DNA from: Methylococcaceae bacterium UBA1147
Lineage (GTDB): Bacteria; Pseudomonadota; Gammaproteobacteria; Methylococcales; UBA1147
Length of the DNA stretch: 34,189 nt
Direction of reading: 5' to 3'
Assembly (NCBI GenBank): GCA_002311315.1
Contig: DBZZ01000068.1
Coordinates: forward strand, 23,147 to 57,335
Shown: piece after piece, positions 1 to 8,073 of the stretch
Layout of the letters: each line of letters begins with the position of its first letter
How positions within the stretch are numbered: the first letter of the stretch is position 1
Made by a program: the position numbers and the translations under genes
The notes under the pieces: generated by a model
Seen by the model: the letters and a program-made list of their open reading frames with translations, nothing else
Databases searched by the model: none
Told to the model about the DNA's origin: nothing

Positions 1-975
1 TTCTGGTTCTTCGGCCATCCGGAGGTGTATATCGTTGCGTTACCGGCCTTCGGCATTGTCTCGGACATCATCAGTGTTCATGCGCGCAAGAACATCTTTG
101 GCTACAGGATCATGGTCTGGGCCCTCGTGATCATTGGCGCACTGAGTTTCATCGTCTGGGCTCACCACATGTACGTGAGTGGCATGAACCCGTACTTCGG
201 TTTTTTCTTCGCCGTCACAACGCTGATCATCGCGGTGCCAACGGCAATCAAGGTCTATAACTGGACCCTGACGCTATGGCACGGTGATATCCACCTGACG
301 GTACCAATGCTGTTCGCCCTTGCATTCGTCAGTACATTTACAATTGGCGGGTTGACCGGTCTGTTCTTGGGTAACGTAACCATCGATCTGCCGTTGTCGG
401 ATACTTATTTCGTTGTTGCCCACTTCCACATGGTGATGGGTGTGGCTCCGATCATGGTTGTGTTCGCGGGAATCTACCACTGGTATCCGAAGATTACCGG
501 CAGGATGCTCAACGATACGATGGGTCAGGTACACTTCTGGTTCACCTTCATCGGTACCTATCTGATCTATTTTCCGATGCATTATCTGGGCTTTATCGGG
601 ATGCCGCGTCGTTACCACGCCTACGACGGATATGAGTTCATTCCGCAATCCGCGCAGGATCTGAACGTATTTATCACTGTTTCAGCACTGCTGGTTGGTG
701 TTGCCCAGTTCATTTTTCTGTACAACCTCTACTGGAGTTACCGGAAGGGGAAAGCCTCCGGACCCAATCCATGGAAAGCCGCTTCGCTGGAATGGCAGAC
801 CCCGGATACTCCGCCGTGCCATGGTAACTGGGGGCCGGAACTGCCGAGTGTGTATCGGTGGCCCTATGACTACAATGTGCCGGGTGCAAAGGGTGATTTT
901 ATCCCGCAAACCCAGGCGGCGAATGGCTCCCCGGGGATGGATGAAGCAGATCCGGCAGAGGGTTGCAAGGTCTGA
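1..975 (+). CDS. ctaD: cytochrome c oxidase subunit I, C-terminal part (5' end outside window)
   Basis: Catalytic subunit of an aa3-type heme-copper oxidase in the inner membrane, which reduces O2 with electrons from cytochrome c and pumps protons. The frame is open from base 1, so about the first 40% of the protein is missing. Visible signatures are HPEVY near the start (CuB histidine, D-channel glutamate and cross-linked tyrosine, typical of A1-type oxidases), the WAHHMY His-His pair (CuB), the K-channel lysine in VPTAIKVYNW, and HFHMVMG (heme a3 and heme a histidines). About six membrane segments follow, then a soluble tail of about 80 residues rich in Pro and Gly. It heads the visible part of an operon with two subunit III genes and a subunit IV gene, starting 3 bp downstream. 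The missing 5' part, and probably subunit II, should lie just outside the window. Confidence 0.97.
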   Translation, partial: FWFFGHPEVYIVALPAFGIVSDIISVHARKNIFGYRIMVWALVIIGALSFIVWAHHMYVSGMNPYFGFFFAVTTLIIAVPTAIKVYNWTLTLWHGDIHLTVPMLFALAFVSTFTIGGLTGLFLGNVTIDLPLSDTYFVVAHFHMVMGVAPIMVVFAGIYHWYPKITGRMLNDTMGQVHFWFTFIGTYLIYFPMHYLGFIGMPRRYHAYDGYEFIPQSAQDLNVFITVSALLVGVAQFIFLYNLYWSYRKGKASGPNPWKAASLEWQTPDTPPCHGNWGPELPSVYRWPYDYNVPGAKGDFIPQTQAANGSPGMDEADPAEGCKV

Positions 976-978
976 TAA

Positions 979-1587
979 GTGAGCCGCGACAGGGCCAATT
1001 CGTGGGTGCCGGCCGAAGGACTGCTGGACGAGAAGAGTTCTTGGAGAATCCTTTCGTTGCCAGTGCCCAAGTTTGGGTTGGGGGTACTTCTCTCAGTGGT
1101 CACGGTATTGTTCCTGCTTCTGGGGACGTCTTATCTCGTGCGAATGCAGGTTTGGGACTGGCGACCACTTCAGGAACCGGGGATCCTCGTGGCCAATACC
1201 GCGGTGCTGATCCTAAGCAGCATCGCGCTGCAATGGGCCAAGACATGTGCCGAAACCGACCGGATCAAGGAAGTTCGTCAGGGTTTTCTTGCCGCCGGGC
1301 TCCTAACCTGCGTGTTTTTGGTAGGGCAACTGTATGCATGGAGTGAGATTCGCCATACCGTGGTCTTTTTGGAACGCAATCCGTCAACCAGTTTCTTTTA
1401 CCTAGTGACACTGATTCATGGTTTGCATCTGGTTGGAGGACTGGTTGCCTGGGTGAGGGCATCGCTCCGGATCAGGCGGGGTGCCGCCATAGCCCAGGTC
1501 CGGATGAGCATCGAGATGTGTGCCGTCTACTGGCACTTTTTGCTCGCGGTGTGGTTGGTTTTTTATGGGTTGATGTTATCGACATAA
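979..1587 (+). CDS. cytochrome c oxidase subunit III family protein (first of two)
   Basis: A 202-residue membrane protein of the heme-copper oxidase subunit III family. Five hydrophobic segments lie at about residues 32-52, 68-86, 102-120, 137-158 and 181-200. The family signatures HGLH (147-150) and YWHF (184-187) are present. It is shorter and more divergent than the next gene, which is a second, more canonical subunit III. Its GTG start lies 3 bp after the ctaD stop, so the two are probably translationally coupled. Tandem subunit III genes after subunit I are known from coxMNOP-type oxidases such as that of Bradyrhizobium. Which of the two occupies the subunit III position in the complex cannot be told from sequence. 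Confidence 0.9.
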   Translation: MSRDRANSWVPAEGLLDEKSSWRILSLPVPKFGLGVLLSVVTVLFLLLGTSYLVRMQVWDWRPLQEPGILVANTAVLILSSIALQWAKTCAETDRIKEVRQGFLAAGLLTCVFLVGQLYAWSEIRHTVVFLERNPSTSFFYLVTLIHGLHLVGGLVAWVRASLRIRRGAAIAQVRMSIEMCAVYWHFLLAVWLVFYGLMLST

Positions 1588-1602
1588 ACAGGGTAGAAAT
1601 AC

Positions 1603-2322
1603 ATGACACAAAGTTCACAAGGGAGTGACGGAGAATCGCTCTCGACAAACGAAAACCTGGATAATACTTCTGCCTCCGGTGTGCAGGGACTGGTTGCTGA
1701 CTGGGCGTCTGACGTCGAAGTCTTCAAGGATGTTCCTTGGGGCAAGGCGATGATGTGGATATTCCTGCTCAGTGATACGTTCATCTTTACGTGTTTTCTG
1801 ACCGGTTACATGACGGTGAGAATTTCCACCACGGTTCCCTGGCCGATTCCGAGTGAGGTTTTCGCTCTCACCATTGCCGGACATCATATCCCGCTGGTCC
1901 TGATTGCGATCATGACCTTTATCCTGATCACCAGCAGTGGAACCATGGCCATGGCGGTGAATTTCGGTTACCGCAAGAACCGCAAAGTTGCGGCGATTCT
2001 GATGTTTGTCACCGCATTGTTTGGGGCATCGTTCGTCGGCATGCAGGTATTCGAGTGGACCAAGCTGATCGTTGACGAGGGGGTCCGTCCATGGAGCAAC
2101 CCGATGGGGGCCGCGCAGTTTGGTTCCACCTTTTTCATGGTGACTGGTTTTCACGGGCTGCACGTATCGATCGGAGTCATCTACCTGAGCATCGTGGCCA
2201 GGAAAGTCTGGCGCGGCGATTACGAACACACGAACTATGAGATCATCGAGATTGCAGGGTTGTACTGGCACTTCGTCGATCTGGTCTGGGTTTTTATCTT
2301 TGCATTCTTTTATCTTTGGTAA
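1603..2322 (+). CDS. cytochrome c oxidase subunit III (second of two)
   Basis: A 239-residue subunit III of the aa3-type oxidase. After a soluble, acidic and Ser-rich N-terminus of about 45 residues come five to six membrane segments. The conserved HGLH lies at 184-187 and YWHFVDLVW at 221-229, close to the end, as in the family. Subunit III stabilises subunit I and the entry of the D proton channel. The gene follows the other subunit III gene by 15 bp and precedes the subunit IV gene by 10 bp, in one operon. The assignment is secure at family level. It most resembles the coxO/ctaE type, but I leave the symbol empty because there are two paralogues. Confidence 0.95.
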   Translation: MTQSSQGSDGESLSTNENLDNTSASGVQGLVADWASDVEVFKDVPWGKAMMWIFLLSDTFIFTCFLTGYMTVRISTTVPWPIPSEVFALTIAGHHIPLVLIAIMTFILITSSGTMAMAVNFGYRKNRKVAAILMFVTALFGASFVGMQVFEWTKLIVDEGVRPWSNPMGAAQFGSTFFMVTGFHGLHVSIGVIYLSIVARKVWRGDYEHTNYEIIEIAGLYWHFVDLVWVFIFAFFYLW

Positions 2323-2332
2323 GGGGAATAGA

Positions 2333-2650
2333 ATGGAACACGCAGAAGGACAACAACAGCACCCAGTCGGCCTGTATTTCAAGATCTGGATATTGCTGTT
2401 CGTACTGAGCACCTTTTCCTACCTGGTGGATTACCTGGATTTTCAGGGGTACCTGAGATGGACCCTGATCATCATCTTCATGCTTTTGAAGGCTGGATTC
2501 ATCGTCGCGATTTTCATGCACATGATGTGGGAAAGAATGGCGCTCATTTGTGCCATCCTGTTACCCCCGCTGGCACTGGGCGTACTGATTAGCCTGATGG
2601 CGATCGAAGGAGACACCACGTTCCTGATTCGGTCCATCGTCTTTGGATAG
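2333..2650 (+). CDS. cytochrome c oxidase subunit IV (prokaryotic, CtaF/CoxP-like)
   Basis: A 105-residue membrane protein with three hydrophobic segments (about residues 15-35, 42-62 and 70-92) and the motif FMHMMWE, matching the bacterial oxidase subunit IV pattern FMHxxxE. It is the last gene of the oxidase operon. I chose the ATG at 2333 because an AAGGGG ribosome-binding site lies just upstream and the family begins about here. A longer open frame from 2237 would overlap the subunit III gene by 86 bp and add residues unlike the family. The gene ends with TAG. An intrinsic terminator follows about 90 bp downstream. Confidence 0.9.
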   Translation: MEHAEGQQQHPVGLYFKIWILLFVLSTFSYLVDYLDFQGYLRWTLIIIFMLLKAGFIVAIFMHMMWERMALICAILLPPLALGVLISLMAIEGDTTFLIRSIVFG

Positions 2651-3041
2651 GAACAGCAACAGAGTCAGTGTCTGGAACAGAACCAGGAATGTGAGCATTC
2701 CGGGGGTTAGTTGAGACAAACAATGGATGCTGCACAGGAGGCCTGGTTGACTTGTCACCAGGCCTTTTTTATGGGCTATAGTCCTTGCAGGAATTGCGAG
2801 ACGAACGAGTTTCTGGAATCCTAAAGTGTGTTGTCTGACAAAGGTGGAGATCGGCCAAAGTTCCACGTACCTGGTCTCTGTCCTGCCATCGATCCGTGAC
2901 AGGGAGTGGCGGGACAACCGGATTCGACTGGTCTGAGCGATGCCGGAAAGGGTAGACTAGGGGCAGTTTTGCACCGCGGAACAGAGTTGTTATCGATTCT
3001 CCGCGTGCTCGAACTCCGTACCCAGATCGGGAGATAGTGCA
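2651..3041. other. intergenic region between oxidase operon and DUF6494 gene
   Basis: This stretch of 391 bases holds no convincing gene. It contains the terminator at 2740-2770 and, in its right half, presumably the promoter for the DUF6494 gene, but I could not pick clear -35 and -10 boxes. Open frames on the minus strand here lack recognisable features or ribosome-binding sites. Confidence 0.6.
2740..2770 (+). terminator. intrinsic terminator of the cytochrome oxidase operon
   Basis: A perfect 8-bp GC-rich stem (GGCCTGGT at 2740-2747 with ACCAGGCC at 2757-2764) with a 9-nt loop is followed directly by six T residues (2765-2770). It lies about 90 bp after the subunit IV stop codon and is a textbook Rho-independent terminator on the plus strand. 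Confidence 0.85.
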
Positions 3042-3248
3042 ATGAACGAAGATACACTCAATATGGAAATTCGACGCTTTCTAAAGAATGTAGGCATCAC
3101 CTCGCAGCGCGAAATCGAGCGGGCTGTGATTGCCGCGGTAGAGGACGGAAGACTCGCTGGCAACGAGCGGATCGATGTATCTGTCAGGCTTGATATTCCT
3201 TCCCTAGGCGTTGAAAGAATGATTGATGGAACAATCGGGCTCGAATAA
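3042..3248 (+). CDS. DUF6494 family small protein
   Basis: A 68-residue soluble protein. The opening MNEDTLNMEIRRFLKNVG and the following SQREIERAV match, from memory, a small conserved proteobacterial family of unknown function (DUF6494). The predicted fold is an N-terminal helical half (residues 1-45) followed by a beta-rich end. A purine-rich stretch (GGGAGATAG) lies just upstream of the ATG. The gene stands alone, 70 bp before the FMN reductase gene on the same strand. No function is known, and the family name itself should be confirmed by a profile search. Confidence 0.75.
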   Translation: MNEDTLNMEIRRFLKNVGITSQREIERAVIAAVEDGRLAGNERIDVSVRLDIPSLGVERMIDGTIGLE

Positions 3249-3317
3249 TCCGTCGCCCGGCGGTTCGGTGAGACAAGAACACGTTTGATTGGGCTGAGGG
3301 TCTTTTGAGGGGTTGAT

Positions 3318-3896
3318 TTGAGTAAACGGCCGTCCATCCTCGCATTCTCCGGAAGCACGCGGCGAGGATCGTTCAATGATCTGCTGGTACGGGTGGCGGC
3401 TCGAGAGGCTCAGACCCATGGCGTTCCAGTCACCATGATCCGCCTGTCTGATTTTCCCTTGCCGCTCTACGACTCCGATCTTGAAACAGAGCACGGGATC
3501 CCGGACGCTGGGTTTGAATTGAAGAAACTAATGCAGTCACATCAGGGCTTCCTGATTGCGAGCCCCGAGTACAACAGTTCGCTAAGCGCCGTCCTCAAGA
3601 ACGTGATCGACTGGGCCTCCAGACGGGAAGAGGGTGAGGCTCGATTATCATGTTTTGATGCCAAGGTGGTTGGTTTGCTGAGCGCGGCCCCCGGAAAACT
3701 CGGTGGGCTTCGAGGGCTTACACATGTTCGGTCGATCCTCAGCAGCATGGGCTGTCTTGTGATTCCGGAACAGATGGCTTTGGCGGCTGCCCATCTGGCT
3801 TTTGACGACCAAGGGCGGTTGAAGGACGAAGCCATGCAGCACGGTGTGGCGGCCGTTGCGGCCGGCGTAGCCGAACTTCTGAAGAAGCTTTACTGA
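3318..3896 (+). CDS. NADPH-dependent FMN reductase family protein
   Basis: A 192-residue flavodoxin-fold cytoplasmic protein of the NADPH-dependent FMN reductase / quinone reductase (ChrR, YieF, ArsH-like) family. The phosphate-binding loop GSTRRGSFN lies at residues 12-20, the SPEYN motif at 82-86, and the KNVIDWASR helix follows. Family members reduce FMN, quinones or metal ions such as chromate, so the substrate here cannot be fixed from sequence. The start is a TTG at 3318, chosen because a GAGGGG ribosome-binding site lies 5-10 bp upstream and the glycine-rich loop then sits at the usual distance from the N-terminus. It is convergent with the CHAP-domain gene on the other strand. Confidence 0.9.
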   Translation: MSKRPSILAFSGSTRRGSFNDLLVRVAAREAQTHGVPVTMIRLSDFPLPLYDSDLETEHGIPDAGFELKKLMQSHQGFLIASPEYNSSLSAVLKNVIDWASRREEGEARLSCFDAKVVGLLSAAPGKLGGLRGLTHVRSILSSMGCLVIPEQMALAAAHLAFDDQGRLKDEAMQHGVAAVAAGVAELLKKLY

Positions 3897-3980
3897 CCAA
3901 ATCGCCGACAGCTTAACCAGCACCTGATTTATCCCGAACGGGTCAGGGCCGGGGAATGATTCTTGACCGAAGTGCCCTGG

Positions 3981-4496
3981 CTATTCTTTCCTGAGCCATC
4001 CGTCGGGCTGCCTGGGGGCATGGATGAAAAACAGCGTGTCCGACCTTTGCAAGAAAAAGGTTTCGACGGGCTTTCCGGGGATATTCTGTTGGACCATCTC
4101 GATGGTGCTTTCATACACCCCCGCGACGATGGCCAGGTGTCCGTTCTGGGTGTCGGAAAAGACCAGGATGTCATGGACTTCGGGACACCGATCACCACCG
4201 TTTCGATACTGAAGCAGGCCTCGCCGTGGGTTCAATTGACCCTGTTCAAGGCCTGTGTCAAAGAAATCTCTTGCGTGGCCCTAGGGATGAGGCATCCGGT
4301 GGTTCATGACTTCTGCGTAGAATCGCTTGACGAATTCCACGCATTGCCATTTCTGGCCGTAATAATAATCGTCTGTACTTCTGAAGTGGCGGCCATGACT
4401 CCGGTCCTGGTTGATACCGTTTTCGTAAACGGAAACATAGCAGTAACGGTGAGTTTCGCTACCGACCGGCTTCAGTTTCGGGATCGATTTGTCCAT
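3981..4496 (-). pseudogene. CHAP-domain amidase/peptidase with in-frame amber stop at codon 72
   Basis: Read on the minus strand this is one continuous frame of 172 codons except for a TAG at 4281-4283. Both halves match CHAP-domain proteins related to glutathionylspermidine amidase. The part before the stop has DYYYGQKWQCVEFVKRFY, with the catalytic cysteine in WQCVEF. The part after begins GHARDFFD and contains NGHLAIV (catalytic histidine), then EMVQQN and a terminal GWLRKE. In relatives a tyrosine usually precedes GHA, so TAC or TAT to TAG is the simplest change. The ATG at 4496 is immediately preceded by an in-frame TGA, so the frame cannot extend upstream. TAG ends other genes here (the oxidase subunit IV gene, ffh), so general recoding is unlikely. 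It lies downstream of hemJ. It could be a young pseudogene, a sequencing error or a readthrough gene. Confidence 0.75.
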
Positions 4497-4618
4497 CTTT
4501 CAATGCATTTTTTTTGACCGGGGCCACCTGAGGAAACCGGGGTCGGTCGATTTCGGGATGAAGTTCGTCTCGCCAGATATTTTGTTTCTCCCGTTCGAGT
4601 GGCGCCGTGGGAGCGGGT

Positions 4619-5041
4619 TCAGAAAGGTTTGACTGTTGCCAGAATGACCGTCCCGAATAGGAATAGGACCGGGATTTCGTTGATCCATCGATAGTACACA
4701 TGTGAATGTTCGTTTCGATCGGATGCAAAGATCTGAACACAATGGCCGCAGTAGAAGTGATATATGACCAGCAGTACCAGTATTCCTAGTTTTGCATGCA
4801 GCCAGCCGGCGCTGCCGTACATTACCCAGGCATAGTCGATCAGCATCCAGATTCCGAAACCGAGCGTCAGGATCATGCCCGGGGTCATGATTCCATAATA
4901 GAGCTTTCGTTCCATGATCTTGAACTGTTCGATGCTTTCATGGTCTTCGCTCATGGCGTGGTAAACGAACAGCCGGGGTAGGTAGAACAGTCCGGCAAAC
5001 CAGGTCACCATGAAGATGAGATGAAAGGCTTTCAGCCACAT
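4619..5041 (-). CDS. hemJ: protoporphyrinogen IX oxidase HemJ
   Basis: A 140-residue inner-membrane protein of the HemJ (formerly UPF0093/YfaJ-like) family, which oxidises protoporphyrinogen IX to protoporphyrin IX in heme synthesis. Four hydrophobic segments are visible. The N-terminus MWLKAFHLIFMVTWFAGLFYLPR carries the conserved histidine (H7) of the family, and WLHAKLGIL (middle of the protein) carries the conserved lysine region. Length and the YRWINEIP segment near the end fit the family. An AAGGAG ribosome-binding site lies upstream of the ATG. It is on the same strand as purN, 75 bp downstream of it. Its product feeds heme A synthesis by CtaA, also encoded in this window. Confidence 0.92.
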   Translation of the reverse strand: MWLKAFHLIFMVTWFAGLFYLPRLFVYHAMSEDHESIEQFKIMERKLYYGIMTPGMILTLGFGIWMLIDYAWVMYGSAGWLHAKLGILVLLVIYHFYCGHCVQIFASDRNEHSHVYYRWINEIPVLFLFGTVILATVKPF

Positions 5042-5115
5042 GGGTGGTACTCCTTATTTCCAAGGGTGAATGGGGGCAAGCGATGCTCGATTTCCCCGTT
5101 GGCAGTACAGCTAGG

Positions 5116-5751
5116 TTACCGGGTTCTGGTAGGGTCAATCTCGATCAGCCCTGTTGCGATATCTCCGTGCAAGACCCCTTTCAGGGTTTCGATCAGCAGG
5201 CGGTGTTCGGTTTTCAAAACCCGTGCGGCCAGGGTTTCCGGCGTGTCGCCCGGTTCGACCGAAACTTTTGCCTGGGCCAGTACTGGGCCCTGATCATATT
5301 CTTCGTCGACCAGGTGAATGGTAACACCTGTTTCGGTGTCTCCGGCTGCCAAAACGGCTTCATGTACGTGTAAGCCAAACATTCCCTTGCCACCGTACTT
5401 CGGAAGCAGGGAAGGATGGATGTTTATGATGCGGCCGGCAAATGCGCTGGTGATGCTGGCCCCAATTTTTTTCATGTACCCGGCCAGAACTAGCAGTTCG
5501 ACTTGGTGTTCGAACAATTTCTGCAGGATGTAATCGTCGGGAGAACTGTTGGTATCGGCGCAGACTCTGGTATTGGCAACATAGGAGGGAATCGACTGCT
5601 GTCTGGCACGTTGTAGCGCCTGGCAGGATTCGTTGTTGGTGACCACTGCAACGGGCTCTGCATTTAGGTCTCCTTTCCTGCAGCTGTCGATGATAGCCTG
5701 CATGTTGGTTCCGCGGTGAGAGACCAGAAAGCCCAATCGTGTTTTCTTCAT
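5116..5751 (-). CDS. purN: phosphoribosylglycinamide formyltransferase (GAR transformylase)
   Basis: A 211-residue cytoplasmic enzyme of purine synthesis that transfers a formyl group from 10-formyltetrahydrofolate to GAR. The phosphate loop SHRGTNMQAI lies at 11-20. The catalytic triad is visible as N110 and H112 in INIHPSLLP and D149 in VDEEYDQGP. Length is usual for PurN. The ribose-phosphate loop has RGT where many homologues have NGS, which is tolerated variation. It is not next to purM, unlike in Escherichia. It is followed on the same strand by hemJ and the broken CHAP gene. No strong ribosome-binding site precedes the ATG. Confidence 0.95.
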   Translation of the reverse strand: MKKTRLGFLVSHRGTNMQAIIDSCRKGDLNAEPVAVVTNNESCQALQRARQQSIPSYVANTRVCADTNSSPDDYILQKLFEHQVELLVLAGYMKKIGASITSAFAGRIINIHPSLLPKYGGKGMFGLHVHEAVLAAGDTETGVTIHLVDEEYDQGPVLAQAKVSVEPGDTPETLAARVLKTEHRLLIETLKGVLHGDIATGLIEIDPTRTR

Positions 5752-6122
5752 GTGCTTTGTTCAATTGGGTTTTTGCGGATAGGAAATCAACAGGATAAAG
5801 CGATGTCTCAGGAAAACCGGTCTCCGGTTAATGCCATATCGGGCGTGATAACAGCCCGAGAACTGTTCGGAATGATAACAGGGATCGCTTTGAATCCAAC
5901 AACAAGTGCTTGTTACTGGAATGAAACCCATCATTCCGTGCAGAATAGGTAGGGAAGGATCTGATTGTCCACGGTCTGCTGCATACTGTGGAAACGAGCT
6001 GAATCTCCGGATATTAACCGTTGGTCAATGATGACGGGCGGTGCAGCAGCGGACTAGGGGCTGGAGTCCGTTTCGCGGGCCTGATAGAGTGGCGCCCATT
6101 TTTTTGTAGTGGGGAGACAAAA
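5752..6122. other. intergenic region between purN and argC (divergent)
   Basis: About 370 bases separate the divergent purN and argC genes, so both promoters should lie here. I see a short inverted repeat AACCGG-TCT-CCGGTT near 5816-5830 and two copies of TGATAACAG about 30 bp apart around 5848-5881. Neither matches a regulator I know. Open frames crossing this interval have no recognisable product. Confidence 0.5.
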
Positions 6123-7154
6123 ATGATCAAGGCAGGGATTGTTGGAGGCACCGGCTATACCGGTGTCGAATTGTTGCGAATCCTGATCGGGCATTCCGAG
6201 GTAGAGCTTCGGGCTGTGACTTCGAGAAGTGATGCCGGCGTGAAAGTCAGTGACCTTTATCCGAGCCTGCGTGGCCATGTTGATGTCAAATTCAGCCTAC
6301 CCCAAATCGGAGGCCTTGTTGACTGTGACGTGGTTTTCTTTGCGACGCCGAATGGAACCTGCATGCGCATGGCGCCCGAGCTGCTGGCGCAGGGAGTCCG
6401 GGTGATTGACCTGGCCGCTGATTTCCGTCTGAAGAATCCACAGGAGTGGGAAACATGGTACGGAGAACCGCACGCATGTCCCGAACTGCTGGCAGAAGCG
6501 GTTTACGGACTGCCGGAGATCAATCGTTGTGCCATTCCCGGTGCGCGGCTGGTCGCCAGCCCGGGCTGCTATCCGACCGCCGTGCAACTGGGATTTGCAC
6601 CGTTGGTCAAATCGGGCGCAATTTTTCCTTCTGGGCTGATTGCCGATGTGAAGTCGGGGGTCAGCGGAGCCGGCCGCAAGACCCAGCTTAGCGCCCTGAT
6701 GGCCGAGTGTGGCGAAAGCCTCAAGGCCTATTCTGTTGGCGGCCATCGTCACCTGCCCGAGATTCGGCAGGGGCTATCAACGTGGACCAGTGAAGACATC
6801 GAGCTGACTTTTGTACCGCACCTTACTCCAATGATTCGTGGCATTCATGCCACCCTGTACGGGCGCCTCAAATCCACTGGAACGGATCTGCAGACGCTCT
6901 TTGAACATCAGTATTCCAGTGAACCCTTTGTCGATGTATTGCCTGCGGGAGCACATCCGGATACCCGCAATGTCAAGGGAGCCAATCGGTGTCAGATTGC
7001 GGTTCATCGGCCACAGGATGGCGATATGGTGGTCGTTCTGGCGGTCATTGACAACCTGGTCAAGGGTGCTTCTGGACAGGCGGTTCAGAACATGAACCTG
7101 ATGTTTCAGCTGGAAGAAACAACGGGGCTGGATGCCCTGGGGATTTACCCATGA
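6123..7154 (+). CDS. argC: N-acetyl-gamma-glutamyl-phosphate reductase
   Basis: A 343-residue cytoplasmic enzyme of arginine synthesis that reduces N-acetyl-glutamyl phosphate to the semialdehyde with NADPH. The Rossmann loop GIVGGTGYTGVELLR opens the protein. The catalytic cysteine is C149 in SPGCYPTA, and GGHRHLPEI carries the conserved histidine. I chose the ATG at 6123, preceded by a GGGGAGAC ribosome-binding site, over an upstream start at 6021 that would add 34 unrelated residues. In Pseudomonas argC stands upstream of a DUF6776 gene, a bactofilin gene and erpA, and the first and last of these follow here too. Confidence 0.96.
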   Translation: MIKAGIVGGTGYTGVELLRILIGHSEVELRAVTSRSDAGVKVSDLYPSLRGHVDVKFSLPQIGGLVDCDVVFFATPNGTCMRMAPELLAQGVRVIDLAADFRLKNPQEWETWYGEPHACPELLAEAVYGLPEINRCAIPGARLVASPGCYPTAVQLGFAPLVKSGAIFPSGLIADVKSGVSGAGRKTQLSALMAECGESLKAYSVGGHRHLPEIRQGLSTWTSEDIELTFVPHLTPMIRGIHATLYGRLKSTGTDLQTLFEHQYSSEPFVDVLPAGAHPDTRNVKGANRCQIAVHRPQDGDMVVVLAVIDNLVKGASGQAVQNMNLMFQLEETTGLDALGIYP

Positions 7155-7174
7155 GGTCCCTGGATGCCTGACCG

Positions 7175-7872
7175 GTGACGACAACCAACCGTTTTTCCCG
7201 TTTCGGTCGGGTGGTGCGTAATCCGTGGGTGATTATCAGTGTATGCGGATGCGCAATTTTACTGGTCGGAATCCTGGTCGGTCGCTTCTTCCTCGAAGGT
7301 GCTGGCCGGTCGGCCCTTCTTGGACGGGAGGAACTGATTCGACAGATTGATGATGCCGAATCCGTCATCGTTGGCCTTGAACGGCAGGTAACGGTGGCCG
7401 AAAACGCTAGTCGCATTGATCAGCTGGCCGTAAGGTCGACCCAATCAAGCCTTGACTCATTGCATGCTGAATTGCAGCAGATGGAGCAGGAACTGGAGTT
7501 TTATCGCCGCATCGTTTCGCTCGGAGAGGGCAAGGGTGAGTTGCAGATTGAACGCTTTCGCATGTCTTCTGGTCCCGAGGGTGATCGGTTTTCACTGACC
7601 CTGTCCCAGGGTATTGGAAGGCACGCCAAGATCAGCGCCGTTGCAATGCGCTTCGGTTCGTCGGGACATTGAACGGTGAGAAACGGGTCCTGTCGCTAAA
7701 GGATGTAGATGCTGAGAAACGGAAACGCCTGAAATTTTCATTCCGATATTTCCAGACTGTTAGCGATGCGCTGCATTTTCCGCACGATTTTGAGCTCCAG
7801 ACGGTCACGGTTTCGGCAGAGGCGCAAACCAAACGCCGAAGCAAGCTTTCCGAGAGCTGGACCAGTGAATAA
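7175..7872 (+). pseudogene. DUF6776 family membrane-anchored coiled-coil protein, frameshifted
   Basis: The first frame (GTG at 7175 to TGA at 7672, 165 residues) encodes a basic N-terminus, one membrane segment at about residues 18-41, a coiled coil at about 50-115 and the start of a beta domain (LTLSQGIGRHAKISAV). The reading then continues in the -1 frame (about 7645-7872) with LNGEKRVLSLKD and KFSFRYFQ, which is the expected C-terminal half of the family. Joined, the protein would be about 232 residues, near the usual family length. The frame change falls between about 7640 and 7672. I see no slippery heptamer there, so mutation or an assembly error is likelier than programmed shifting. 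The position after argC and before erpA fits the known gene order. Function is unknown. Confidence 0.72.
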
Positions 7873-8073
7873 TTTGAAAAACGGTTTCAAACGGGGTGCT
7901 TCGGCGACCCGTCCAATTGCCATCAGTGCGAAGGATCCGTAATCGGTCGGCGTGACAGAAGCCTTGAATGATGTTGGATTTGAGCGTTCCGGTTGGCTTG
8001 AGTGGAATAGGATCTTCAGGCTCCATTATCTTGACGGGCTCAAATCGAAAAGACATAATCTAATGTTAACCGA

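Noticed and set aside
4281..4283. Amber codon as evidence for pyrrolysine or genome-wide TAG recoding
   Set aside because: TAG ends other intact genes in the window (oxidase subunit IV, ffh), and no pyrrolysine genes are seen.
3963..4517. 184-codon open frame on the plus strand opposite the CHAP gene
   Set aside because: It mirrors the CHAP reading frame codon for codon on the other strand, has no recognisable domain, and the CHAP motifs on the minus strand are unmistakable.
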